This document shows, one piece after another, positions 1-6,530 of a DNA stretch of 10,509 nucleotides (its first letter is position 1; each line of letters opens with the position of its first letter). A program made the position numbers and the translations under genes. The DNA lies in contig JADFNT010000035.1 of assembly GCA_022563215.1 (NCBI GenBank), forward strand, positions 1-10,509, read 5' to 3'. The notes under the pieces were generated by a model that saw only the letters and a program-made list of their open reading frames with translations, made no database searches and was not told where the DNA came from. This DNA comes from Pseudomonadota bacterium (GTDB lineage: Bacteria > Pseudomonadota > Alphaproteobacteria > Rhodospirillales > Casp-alpha2).

Positions 1-651
1 CACCGCCATGCCAAGCTCCGCCTGCAGATCCTTGATCAGTTTCAGAATTTGCGCCTGGATGGTTACATCGAGCGCCGTGGTCGGTTCGTCGGCGACCAGC
101 AGGGCGGGGCGACAGACCAGCGCCATCGCGATCATCGCCCGTTGCCGCAAGCCGCCGGACAGCTCGAACGGATAGGTTTTCAGCGCCCTGACCGGATCGG
201 GAAAGCCGACCAGCCGCAACATTTCACTGGTCAGCTCCTGTGCTTCGGCGCGGCTCGCCGACCGGTGCAGTTTCAGCGCTTCGCCGACCTGGTCGCCGAT
301 CGTGTGCAAGGGCGACAGAGAGGTCATCGGTTCCTGGAAGATGATCGAAATGCGCCGGCCGCGGATCGACCGCATCTGCTTGCTGTCGGGATCGAGCGAG
401 ACGATATGGGTTACCGTTTCGCCATTGTCCGAATCCCTGAACAGGATCTGGCCGCCGGTTATGCGGGCCGGTTGCGGAAGGATGCCCATGATCGCCTGCG
501 ATATCACGGATTTTCCCGAACCGGATTCCCCGACCAGTGCGACGGTGGCCCCTTCGGGCACGCGAAACGACGCACCGTCGACCGCATGTACGACGGTATC
601 GTTGATTCGAAACTCGACCTTGAGATCGGAAACCGTCAGTAAATCGATCAC
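1..651 (-). CDS. Oligopeptide/dipeptide ABC transporter ATP-binding protein (3' end outside window)
   Basis: This is the ATPase of an Opp/Dpp-type peptide importer, which hydrolyses ATP on the cytoplasmic face to drive uptake through a permease pair. Translating the minus strand from GTG at 651 gives 217 residues before the window edge. Visible motifs are Walker A GESGSGKS (residues 41-48), Q-loop Q106 in [10 protein letters not shown], signature LSGGLRQR (164-171, with L where most relatives carry M or Q), and Walker B LLVADEP (184-190) followed by [11 protein letters not shown]. The segment [16 protein letters not shown] is typical of the OppD/DppD group. The H-loop and the C-terminal oligopeptide-transporter extension lie beyond position 1. 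The GTG overlaps the TGA (650-648) of the frame upstream, an operon-like junction. It diverges from the cytochrome genes and has no obvious functional link to them. The peptide substrate is inferred from family only; nickel or opine transporters of the same family cannot be excluded. Confidence 0.92.
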   Translation of the reverse strand, partial: MIDLLTVSDLKVEFRINDTVVHAVDGASFRVPEGATVALVGESGSGKSVISQAIMGILPQPARITGGQILFRDSDNGETVTHIVSLDPDSKQMRSIRGRRISIIFQEPMTSLSPLHTIGDQVGEALKLHRSASRAEAQELTSEMLRLVGFPDPVRALKTYPFELSGGLRQRAMIAMALVCRPALLVADEPTTALDVTIQAQILKLIKDLQAELGMAV

Positions 652-800
652 GCGCCCCCCGGCGTTTCCGCGTCCCTTGGCTCGAACCCGAGCGCACGCA
701 AGTTTTCCACGGTCGTGTCGGAAAGTTGCAGATGACGCGCTTCGGCTTCCCTTATCGCCCGCCCGACGATTTGGTCAAAGCCCTGTAATGTGGAATCGAG
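648..800 (-). pseudogene. C-terminal remnant of an unidentified gene upstream of the ABC ATPase
   Basis: The minus-strand frame that stops at 650-648 reads plausibly as the tail of a real protein from about 800 downward (FDQIVGRAIREAEARHLQL, then ENLRALGFEP). Its stop overlaps the GTG start of the ABC ATPase, as in a coupled operon. Above about 800 the same frame is only the antisense shadow of the cytochrome gene and reads as low-complexity Gly/Ala/Arg sequence. I therefore infer that the gene lost its 5' part at the junction near 790-812. I do not recognise the family; it is not an obvious transporter permease or substrate-binding protein. If the fragment is not real, 652-809 is simply a divergent intergenic region of about 158 bases, in which I see no clear promoter. 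Confidence 0.35.
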
Positions 801-809
801 TTTCAGGCG

Positions 810-2474
810 TTGACCGCCGCCGTCCATGACGCGCTGTTCGCCGAAAGCCGCTATCCGTCGGCCGGCACCTGCGGCACCTGCCATCCCAAGCAATACAAGG
901 AGTGGTCGGTCTCCCAGCACGCCTATGCGCAACTCAGCCCCGTCTACCTGTCATTGAGCAATAAAATCAACGAGTTGGCCAACGGCTCCAACGGCGATTT
1001 CTGCCTGCGCTGCCACAACCAAGTCGGCGCCAACCTGGGCGAGGACTCCTTCGCCTCCAACCTGGAACGGCACCCGACGTCGCGCGAGGGCATCACCTGC
1101 GTCGTCTGTCACCGTATTGACAGGGACTATAACAAGGCCAGCGGCCGCCTGGCCCTGGTCGAGGGCGGGCTGACGGCGCCGATCTACGGGCCCACGGGCA
1201 ACAAGGAAATGGCGCGGGTGCTTGACAACGCCCACCAATACCGGGTGGTCACCGACCCCAAGAAACCGGGCCGCCAGATCCACAAGGAAGTCAAGCAGTT
1301 CAAAAGCCTCTCGGCGCCAGTGTTCTGCGGCACCTGTCATGACGTGACCCTGTTCAACGGCTTCCGCCTGGAAGAAGCGTTCAGCGAATACCGCACCAGC
1401 CCCGCCGCCGCCCGCGGCGTGACGTGTCAGGACTGCCACATGGGCAAGGTCCAGGGCGTGGCCTCGGGGTATGAAGTCGGCCCCGCCGCCGTCGTCGGCG
1501 GCGTGCCGACGAAGCCCAGGAAGCTCGCCAACCATTTCTTCGCCGGCCCGGACTATTCAATCATCCACCCCGGCATCTTCCCCCATAACGCCGAGGCGCA
1601 GCGCATGGCGACGCTGAAGGAATGGCTGCAGTTCGACGTCGCCGCCGGTTGGGGCAGCGACGCCTTCGAAGAAAAGGTCAAGGACGATAGCGGGTTCCCC
1701 GAGCGCTGGCAGTCGGTGGACGACCGCTATGACGCCCGCGAGATCATCGACTATCAGCTCGAACGGCTGGCATGGGCGACCGAGATGCGGCTCGAGGTTC
1801 TCCGCAACGGCTATCTGCTGGGCGACGTGATCACCGACAAGGCCGACAAGGACGGCATCGAATTCCGGGTCCAGGTCAAGAGCGGCACCGACGGCCATAA
1901 CGTGCCCACTGGGTTCTCCGGCGAACGGCTGGTGTGGCTGGACGTCACGGTCACCGACCGCGACGGCAAGGTGATCTTCCGTTCCGGCGACCGGGACCCC
2001 AACGGCGACCTGCGCGACGGCCATTCATCCTACGTCCACGCCGGCAAGGTTCCCATCGATCCTTATTTGTTCAGCCTGCAATCGTATTTCGTTACCCAGA
2101 ACGGACGCGGCGGCGAGATCGAACACGTGATCCCGATCCCCTACCCGGTCATTTCCCTGCCCCGGGTGCTGCCGTCGCCGGTGTCGCTGATATTTACCGG
2201 CGAACCGCCGACCGAACGCAACCACAAAAGGGCCATCGAGCCCCTGGGCGAACGCTGGGGCGAATACGAGGTCGACGCCAGCGCCCTGACCGGAAAAGGC
2301 CCCTATAAAGCGACCATCAAGTTGTTGGAACAACCGGCGCCGGTGAACCTTTTGATCGCCATACAGGACGTCGGCTTCGATTACGGAATCAGTCCCGCCG
2401 CCGCCGGCAGGGCGTTGGTGGCGGGCACCCAATTGTTGTGGGAGAAATCCCTGACGTTCGATATAAAGGAATGA
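810..2474 (+). CDS. Pentaheme c-type cytochrome with C-terminal beta domain, apparently 5'-truncated
   Basis: This is an electron-transfer protein expected in the periplasm or at the outer membrane. Five CxxCH heme sites lie in the first 210 residues: CGTCH (21-25), CLRCH (65-69), CVVCH (97-101), CGTCH (173-177) and CQDCH (206-210). The run SQHAYAQLSPVY after the first heme and the motif GHNVPTGF near residue 365 are typical of multiheme cytochromes with a C-terminal beta-rich domain (about 350-550). The oddity is the N-terminus. The frame opens after a stop at 786-788, the only usable start is TTG at 810 with no convincing ribosome site, and only about 20 residues precede the first heme, with no signal peptide. 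Heme attachment needs export, so the true start has probably been lost. The next gene (beta-barrel) follows after 115 bases. The heme-protein call is firm; the electron partner is unknown. Confidence 0.85.
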   Translation: MTAAVHDALFAESRYPSAGTCGTCHPKQYKEWSVSQHAYAQLSPVYLSLSNKINELANGSNGDFCLRCHNQVGANLGEDSFASNLERHPTSREGITCVVCHRIDRDYNKASGRLALVEGGLTAPIYGPTGNKEMARVLDNAHQYRVVTDPKKPGRQIHKEVKQFKSLSAPVFCGTCHDVTLFNGFRLEEAFSEYRTSPAAARGVTCQDCHMGKVQGVASGYEVGPAAVVGGVPTKPRKLANHFFAGPDYSIIHPGIFPHNAEAQRMATLKEWLQFDVAAGWGSDAFEEKVKDDSGFPERWQSVDDRYDAREIIDYQLERLAWATEMRLEVLRNGYLLGDVITDKADKDGIEFRVQVKSGTDGHNVPTGFSGERLVWLDVTVTDRDGKVIFRSGDRDPNGDLRDGHSSYVHAGKVPIDPYLFSLQSYFVTQNGRGGEIEHVIPIPYPVISLPRVLPSPVSLIFTGEPPTERNHKRAIEPLGERWGEYEVDASALTGKGPYKATIKLLEQPAPVNLLIAIQDVGFDYGISPAAAGRALVAGTQLLWEKSLTFDIKE

Positions 2475-2492
2475 AGATTTAAAAGTTTAAGG

Positions 2493-2510
2493 CCGGTCCC
2501 CCAGGGCCGG
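2493..2510 (+). other. Short GC-rich hairpin between the cytochrome and barrel genes
   Basis: An inverted repeat, CCGGTCC (2493-2499) and GGGCCGG (2504-2510), pairs over 7 bp with one G-U pair and a 4-base loop. It lies 18 bases after the stop of the pentaheme gene. No T-run follows it, so it is not a standard intrinsic terminator; it could be an mRNA-processing or stability hairpin. The rest of the gap (2475-2589) is AT-rich at first and shows no clear promoter boxes. Confidence 0.3.
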
Positions 2511-2589
2511 AAAGAGTAAGGGAAATAGGGCGTACGGCGGCACCATTATTGGAGCAGGACCGCCGATGATCCTAGGGAGGATGGTTACC

Positions 2590-4071
2590 ATGCACGGTTT
2601 CGGCCGTTGCGTTGAAATGCTTTTGGCGCGGATTCCGCCTGTTTTGGTGGTTTTCGCGGTTTGTCTTGGCGTCATTGGAACCGCCGATGCCGCCGAAATG
2701 AAGAAAAAGCCCTGGTACGGCTCGCTGTGGCCGCTCGGCGAACACGTCGAGGTCGAAACCCTCAAGGACGAGGTGGTGAAGTTCAAGTCCGGCGGCGAAA
2801 TTCCCTTCCGCCCGGCGCTGTTTTTTGAACTCGGCGATCCGTTCCTGGATACCGGCCCGCTTGACGCGGGATTCGAGGTGCCGATCATCGGCGCCATCTG
2901 GCAGCCCCGGCTTTGGTCCTATTTCATCAATCGCACTACGGTGCAGACCTTCGACAACGGCGCCCCGGGCCGGCTTCGCGATACGGAAATCGCCAACCGG
3001 ATGGACTTATTCGTCAACCTGCAACTGACTGGAACCGAGAAAATCCTGCTCGGGCTCAGGCCCTTCGACAACAACCTGCCCAGCCGGTTTACGCGCTATA
3101 CCTTCGACGGCTCCAACAAAGAATTCAACAACGAGCTGAATTTTGACGTCGAGACGTTGTTTTTCGAAGGCGACATCGGCAGCTTGTTTCCCAAACTCGA
3201 TCCGGCCGGCATCAAGCCGATCGACTTCGGCTTCACCGTCGGCCGCCAGCCATTCACCTTCCAGGAAGGCATCATCCTCAACGACACCGTCGATGCCGTC
3301 GGCTTCGTCCGCAACAACCTGGTCTTCCCCGGCACCTCGAATTTGCGCATTTCCGGCCTATGGGCTTGGGACCGCCTGGACCGCAACGACCGGAACCGGG
3401 GCACCGACCCCAACATGTATGCGTTGTTTGTTTTCGCCGACACCCACGTCAGCACCTATAACCTGGACATGATCTATGTCGACGACAATGCGGCCAACGG
3501 GGATGCGTTTTATATCGGCGCTTCGGCGATCCAGCGGCTCAGGGTGCTGGGCGGCATGAGCACCGCCTTCAGGATCAACAATTCGATCGCCATCGACAAG
3601 GAAATCGGCGGCAACGTGATCGGCAACGGAACGTTGCTGTCGGCGGAGTTTTCGTCGACTGTGGCGGGGTCGGACGATATCGCGTATTTCAATCCTTTCA
3701 TCGGCATCGGTAATTTCACCCAGGCCGGGCGCGAACAGATCCTCGGCGGGCCGCTGGCCAGCCTCGGCATCCTGTTCGCGTCGCCCAACCTGAGCACCTA
3801 CGGGGCCGAGATCAGTCCCTTTACCGACGACGTGGTTGGTTTTGCCGCCGGCTATCAGGCCTTTTGGGACAATCACCGCCGCAACCTGATCCTCGAAATC
3901 GCCGGCCGCCATGATTACGACGGCAAGGGCTTCGACCAACTGGGCATAGGGTTCCAGCTTCAGCAGGCGTTTGGTCGGCGAATCCAGGCCCAACTGGAAG
4001 GGTTCTATGTTTTCAACGGCGAACGGGACGATGGTGTTGGGGCCCGCGCCGAACTTCTCATTGTCTATTGA
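2590..4071 (+). CDS. Outer-membrane beta-barrel (porin-like) protein
   Basis: A 493-residue secreted protein. I chose ATG 2590 because GGGAGG (2575-2580) lies 9 bases upstream; in-frame ATGs at 2566 and 2581 precede or abut that site. The start yields a classic signal peptide: a hydrophobic stretch (residues 16-30, LVVFAVCLGVIG) and a likely cut at ADA|AEM near 34. The mature part has no long hydrophobic helix. It consists of alternating strands with aromatic girdles and ends in ELLIVY, an aromatic C-terminus expected of barrels recognised by the Bam machinery. The segment GRQPFTFQEGIILND is of a kind seen in alginate-export/porin-like barrels. The mature protein has no CxxCH and no cysteine. 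Sitting between multiheme cytochrome genes, it may be the pore of a porin-cytochrome conduit or may admit substrate; this is inference. It could also be an unrelated porin. Confidence 0.8.
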   Translation: MHGFGRCVEMLLARIPPVLVVFAVCLGVIGTADAAEMKKKPWYGSLWPLGEHVEVETLKDEVVKFKSGGEIPFRPALFFELGDPFLDTGPLDAGFEVPIIGAIWQPRLWSYFINRTTVQTFDNGAPGRLRDTEIANRMDLFVNLQLTGTEKILLGLRPFDNNLPSRFTRYTFDGSNKEFNNELNFDVETLFFEGDIGSLFPKLDPAGIKPIDFGFTVGRQPFTFQEGIILNDTVDAVGFVRNNLVFPGTSNLRISGLWAWDRLDRNDRNRGTDPNMYALFVFADTHVSTYNLDMIYVDDNAANGDAFYIGASAIQRLRVLGGMSTAFRINNSIAIDKEIGGNVIGNGTLLSAEFSSTVAGSDDIAYFNPFIGIGNFTQAGREQILGGPLASLGILFASPNLSTYGAEISPFTDDVVGFAAGYQAFWDNHRRNLILEIAGRHDYDGKGFDQLGIGFQLQQAFGRRIQAQLEGFYVFNGERDDGVGARAELLIVY

Positions 4072-4124
4072 GGGCATCATGTCGGCATCCGGCTTCTCCG
4101 CCCTGATCCGTCTTTTTTCCCCTC

Positions 4125-4140
4125 GGGAGCAACTTCTCCC
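4125..4140 (+). promoter_or_regulatory. Hairpin covering the ribosome-binding site of the reductase gene
   Basis: GGGAG (4125-4129), the only Shine-Dalgarno-like sequence before ATG 4141, is exactly complementary to CTCCC (4136-4140), which abuts the start codon; the loop is CAACTT. Pairing would hide the ribosome site, so translation may be held down unless the structure is opened. The rest of the 69-base gap (4072-4140) holds a six-T run (4113-4118) with no hairpin in front of it. Confidence 0.4.
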
Positions 4141-5421
4141 ATGACCATGATCCTGGCCCCCGCCGTCATCCAGGTCGCCGGCGTCGTCATTGTCGGCGCC
4201 GTCTTTATCCAATCGGTGTTTCTGATCGTCTCGTCCTTCCGCCGGTTGGCCATCGAGCGTGAACAGCGGCGCGTGACGCTCGATTCGCTCCGCTATCAGG
4301 CCGAAATCGCAACGGCGGAAAGAAAAAAGGAAGGCGAGAGGACGACGTTGTCGTGGAGCGGCCACCGGAAATTCGAGGTCCATCGGAAGGTCAAGGAAAT
4401 GAAAGACGTCCATTCTTTTTACCTGGTGCCCCATGACGGCAAGCCGTTGCCGCCGTTCCTGCCGGGTCAATACCTGACGTTCCAATTGCGGATTCCGGAC
4501 GAACCGAAGCCCGTCATCCGCTGTTATTCGCTGTCCGACAGCCCCAACAATCCCGATTGCTACCGGGTATCGATCAAGAAAGTCCCGCCGCCGCCCGATA
4601 ACCCCGACGGGCCGTCGGGGTTATCGTCCACCTACTTCAACGACATGTTGCAGGAAGGCGACATCCTGGACGTCAAGGCGCCCAGCGGCCAATTCTTTCT
4701 CGATATGACGTCGGACCTTCCCATCGTCTTCATCGGCGGCGGCATCGGCCTTACCCCGGTCCTGAGCATGCTGGCGGCGTTGACGGAATCCGGGATCAAG
4801 CGCGAGGTCTGGTTTTTCCTCGGCGTACGCAACGGCAAGGAACACCTGATGAAGGAGCAGTTGGAGGCCTTGAACCAAGCCAACGAGAACCTTCACCTGC
4901 GCGTCTGTTACAGCGACCCCCAAAAGGACGACGAGAAAGGCCGGGATTATCAACATTCGGGCCACGTCAGCGTCGACCTGTTCAAGGAACTGCTGCCGTC
5001 CAACAACTACACATTCTATATCTGCGGCCCGCCACCGATGATGGAATTCCTCACCGGCGGCTTGAAGGAATGGGGCGTGCCGGACAAAGACATCCATTTC
5101 GAGGCCTTCGGGTCGGCGACGGTGAAAAAAACCAAGGCCGAGGCTCCCGAAGCCGGCGAAGGGGAAGCCGTCGAGGTGATCTTCGACCGCTCTGGCAAGA
5201 CCCTGAAATGGGATGGAGGCGCCGAATCCCTGCTCGAATTCGCCGAAGACAACGGCATCGTCATCGATTCCGGCTGCCGGGCCGGAAATTGCGGCACCTG
5301 TGTTGTCGCCGTCAAATCCGGCCAGGTATCCTACCTCACCGATCCCGGGGCCGCCCCCGAAGAAGGATCGTGCCTGACTTGCGTTGCCGTGCCGAAAACC
5401 GCCCTGACGCTCGATGCGTGA
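4141..5421 (+). CDS. Membrane-anchored FAD/NAD(P)H oxidoreductase with C-terminal [2Fe-2S] ferredoxin domain
   Basis: This 426-residue enzyme should pass electrons between NAD(P)H, FAD and a plant-type [2Fe-2S] cluster. An N-terminal membrane helix (about 7-31, rich in V, I and A) is followed by a charged helical linker (34-67). The ferredoxin-reductase FAD domain carries PGQYLTF (108-114) and RCYSLSD (127-133). The NAD(P) domain carries GGGIGLTPVLSML (199-211) and CGPPPMM (295-301). The ferredoxin domain binds its cluster through C379, C384, C387 and probably C414 (CRAGNCGTC, then SCLTC). The FAD-NAD-[2Fe-2S] order is that of the Hcr and phthalate dioxygenase reductase type; NqrF also has an N-terminal helix but the ferredoxin domain comes first. 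ATG 4141 is chosen for GGGAG at 4125; ATG 4147 is possible. The cytoplasmic side and membrane anchor suit a link between nucleotides and the neighbouring cytochrome chain. Codons 152-162 contain a perfect palindrome. Confidence 0.93.
   Translation: MTMILAPAVIQVAGVVIVGAVFIQSVFLIVSSFRRLAIEREQRRVTLDSLRYQAEIATAERKKEGERTTLSWSGHRKFEVHRKVKEMKDVHSFYLVPHDGKPLPPFLPGQYLTFQLRIPDEPKPVIRCYSLSDSPNNPDCYRVSIKKVPPPPDNPDGPSGLSSTYFNDMLQEGDILDVKAPSGQFFLDMTSDLPIVFIGGGIGLTPVLSMLAALTESGIKREVWFFLGVRNGKEHLMKEQLEALNQANENLHLRVCYSDPQKDDEKGRDYQHSGHVSVDLFKELLPSNNYTFYICGPPPMMEFLTGGLKEWGVPDKDIHFEAFGSATVKKTKAEAPEAGEGEAVEVIFDRSGKTLKWDGGAESLLEFAEDNGIVIDSGCRAGNCGTCVVAVKSGQVSYLTDPGAAPEEGSCLTCVAVPKTALTLDA
4596..4626. repeat. Perfect 15-bp inverted repeat inside the reductase gene
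   Basis: The arm CGATAACCCCGACGG (4596-4610) is matched without error by its reverse complement at 4612-4626, with only G4611 between them. It encodes the proline-rich stretch DNPDGPSGLSS in a loop of the FAD domain. It could form a strong mRNA hairpin or be a symmetric protein site; the function is unknown. Confidence 0.9.
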
Positions 5422-5460
5422 CGGAAGGGAAGAAAAGGGAATTTACCGAGGATGACCATG

Positions 5461-6498
5461 ATGAAGAAATTTTTAAACCGAGTTTTTCGCCCCTGCCCCG
5501 CGTATGCGGCCCTGGGTCTTATGGTTGCGATGGCGATGCCGGCGTCCGGGAACCCGGCCTCGGCTCAGGAATTGAAGCTGGACCCCGCCAACGTCGCCGG
5601 TCCCGACGCCTGCGGCGAATGTCACAAGTCCTCCGTCGCGGTCTGGAAAAAGACCCGGCACGCGATCACCTTCAAGGAGTTGTCGCGCAAGAAGGAAGCC
5701 AAGAAGATCGCCAAGAACCTGGGCATCCGCCGCATGAAGGCCGATAGCGCCTGCCTGAGCTGCCATTTCACGTCGGCGGTAGTGAAGGGAAAGGTCAAGC
5801 CCATCGCCGGGATCACGTGTGAATCGTGCCACGGCGCCGGCAAGAAATGGATCAAGGAACACGGCGATTACGGCGGTAAGGGCGTGACCATGGAAAGCGA
5901 AAAGCCTGATCACAAGATAGCCCGCTACGCCAAATCCGAGGCCGCCGGCATGATCCGGCCGATGCGGCTTTATAAGGTCGCGGCCAACTGTTACGGTTGT
6001 CACACCGTGCCCAACGAAAAGCTGGTCAACGTCGGCGGCCATCCCGCCGGCAGCAAGTTCGACCTGGTGGCCTGGAGCCAGGGCGAGGTCCGCCATAACG
6101 TCTGGTACTCGAAACCCAACGACGAGGCATCGGCGGCCCGCAAGCGCATGATGTATATCGTCGGCAAGGCCCTGGACCTGGAATTCGCCCTTCGCGGCAT
6201 CGCCAAGGCGACCCGAAAGGCCGCCTATGCCGTATCCATGGCCAAGCGGGCGTCGGCGGCGAGGAAGGCGATGAACAAGGTAGCCGGTGCCGTCAAGACG
6301 CCCGAGATCGAAGCCATCGTGGCCGCCGCCGGGGCCGTGAAGCTGAAGCTCAACAACGCCGCCAATTTGACCGCGGCGGCGGATAAAATCTCCGCTGCGG
6401 CGGAGAAATTCTCCGACGCTTACGATGGGTCCAAGTTCGCGGCCATCGATGCCCTGGTGCCGGGGGCCGACAAGTACAAGGGGAAACCGGCCCCCTAA
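5461..6498 (+). CDS. Periplasmic tetraheme cytochrome c554-like protein
   Basis: A 345-residue secreted cytochrome. ATG 5461 is chosen because GAGGA (5448-5452) lies 8 bases upstream; in-frame ATGs at 5452 and 5458 also exist, but the first overlaps that site. The signal peptide starts MKKFLNR and probably ends near SAQ|ELK (about residue 36). Four heme sites follow: CGECH (51-55), CLSCH (98-102), CESCH (120-124) and CYGCH (177-181). GHPAGSKFDLVAWSQGEVRH (193-212) is typical of the cytochrome c554 family, which carries electrons from hydroxylamine oxidoreductase in nitrifiers. No such oxidoreductase is visible here, so that role should not be assumed. The C-terminal third (about 225-335) is Ala/Lys-rich and heme-free, predicted helical. 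The spacing is 39 bases after the reductase gene and 32 before the ferredoxin fusion, consistent with one operon. Confidence 0.9.
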   Translation: MKKFLNRVFRPCPAYAALGLMVAMAMPASGNPASAQELKLDPANVAGPDACGECHKSSVAVWKKTRHAITFKELSRKKEAKKIAKNLGIRRMKADSACLSCHFTSAVVKGKVKPIAGITCESCHGAGKKWIKEHGDYGGKGVTMESEKPDHKIARYAKSEAAGMIRPMRLYKVAANCYGCHTVPNEKLVNVGGHPAGSKFDLVAWSQGEVRHNVWYSKPNDEASAARKRMMYIVGKALDLEFALRGIAKATRKAAYAVSMAKRASAARKAMNKVAGAVKTPEIEAIVAAAGAVKLKLNNAANLTAAADKISAAAEKFSDAYDGSKFAAIDALVPGADKYKGKPAP

Positions 6499-6530
6499 CC
6501 GAAACCCTGAACCAGGACTAGGAGAGAACC

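Noticed and set aside
49..697. Other open frames on both strands over the ABC ATPase
   Set aside because: Only the minus-strand frame from 651 contains Walker A, signature and Walker B motifs; the others are shadows.
730..800. Loose likeness of LQGFDQIV in the minus-strand remnant to Sm/LSm proteins
   Set aside because: The match is a few residues only, and LSm8-type proteins are not expected in this kind of bacterium or this operon context.
4105..4120. Six-T run before the reductase gene as an intrinsic terminator
   Set aside because: No stable GC hairpin directly precedes the T-run, so it lacks the required structure.
3358..4485. Long minus-strand open frame (375 codons) across the barrel and reductase genes
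   Set aside because: It is antisense to two well-supported genes, spans their boundary and reads as Arg/Asp/Gly-rich sequence with no motifs, as expected of GC-rich shadow frames.
6361..6415. Imperfect inverted repeats in the Ala-rich tail of the c554-like gene
   Set aside because: They arise from repeated GCG/GCC and CGG-type codons for alanine and are not longer than expected for such composition.
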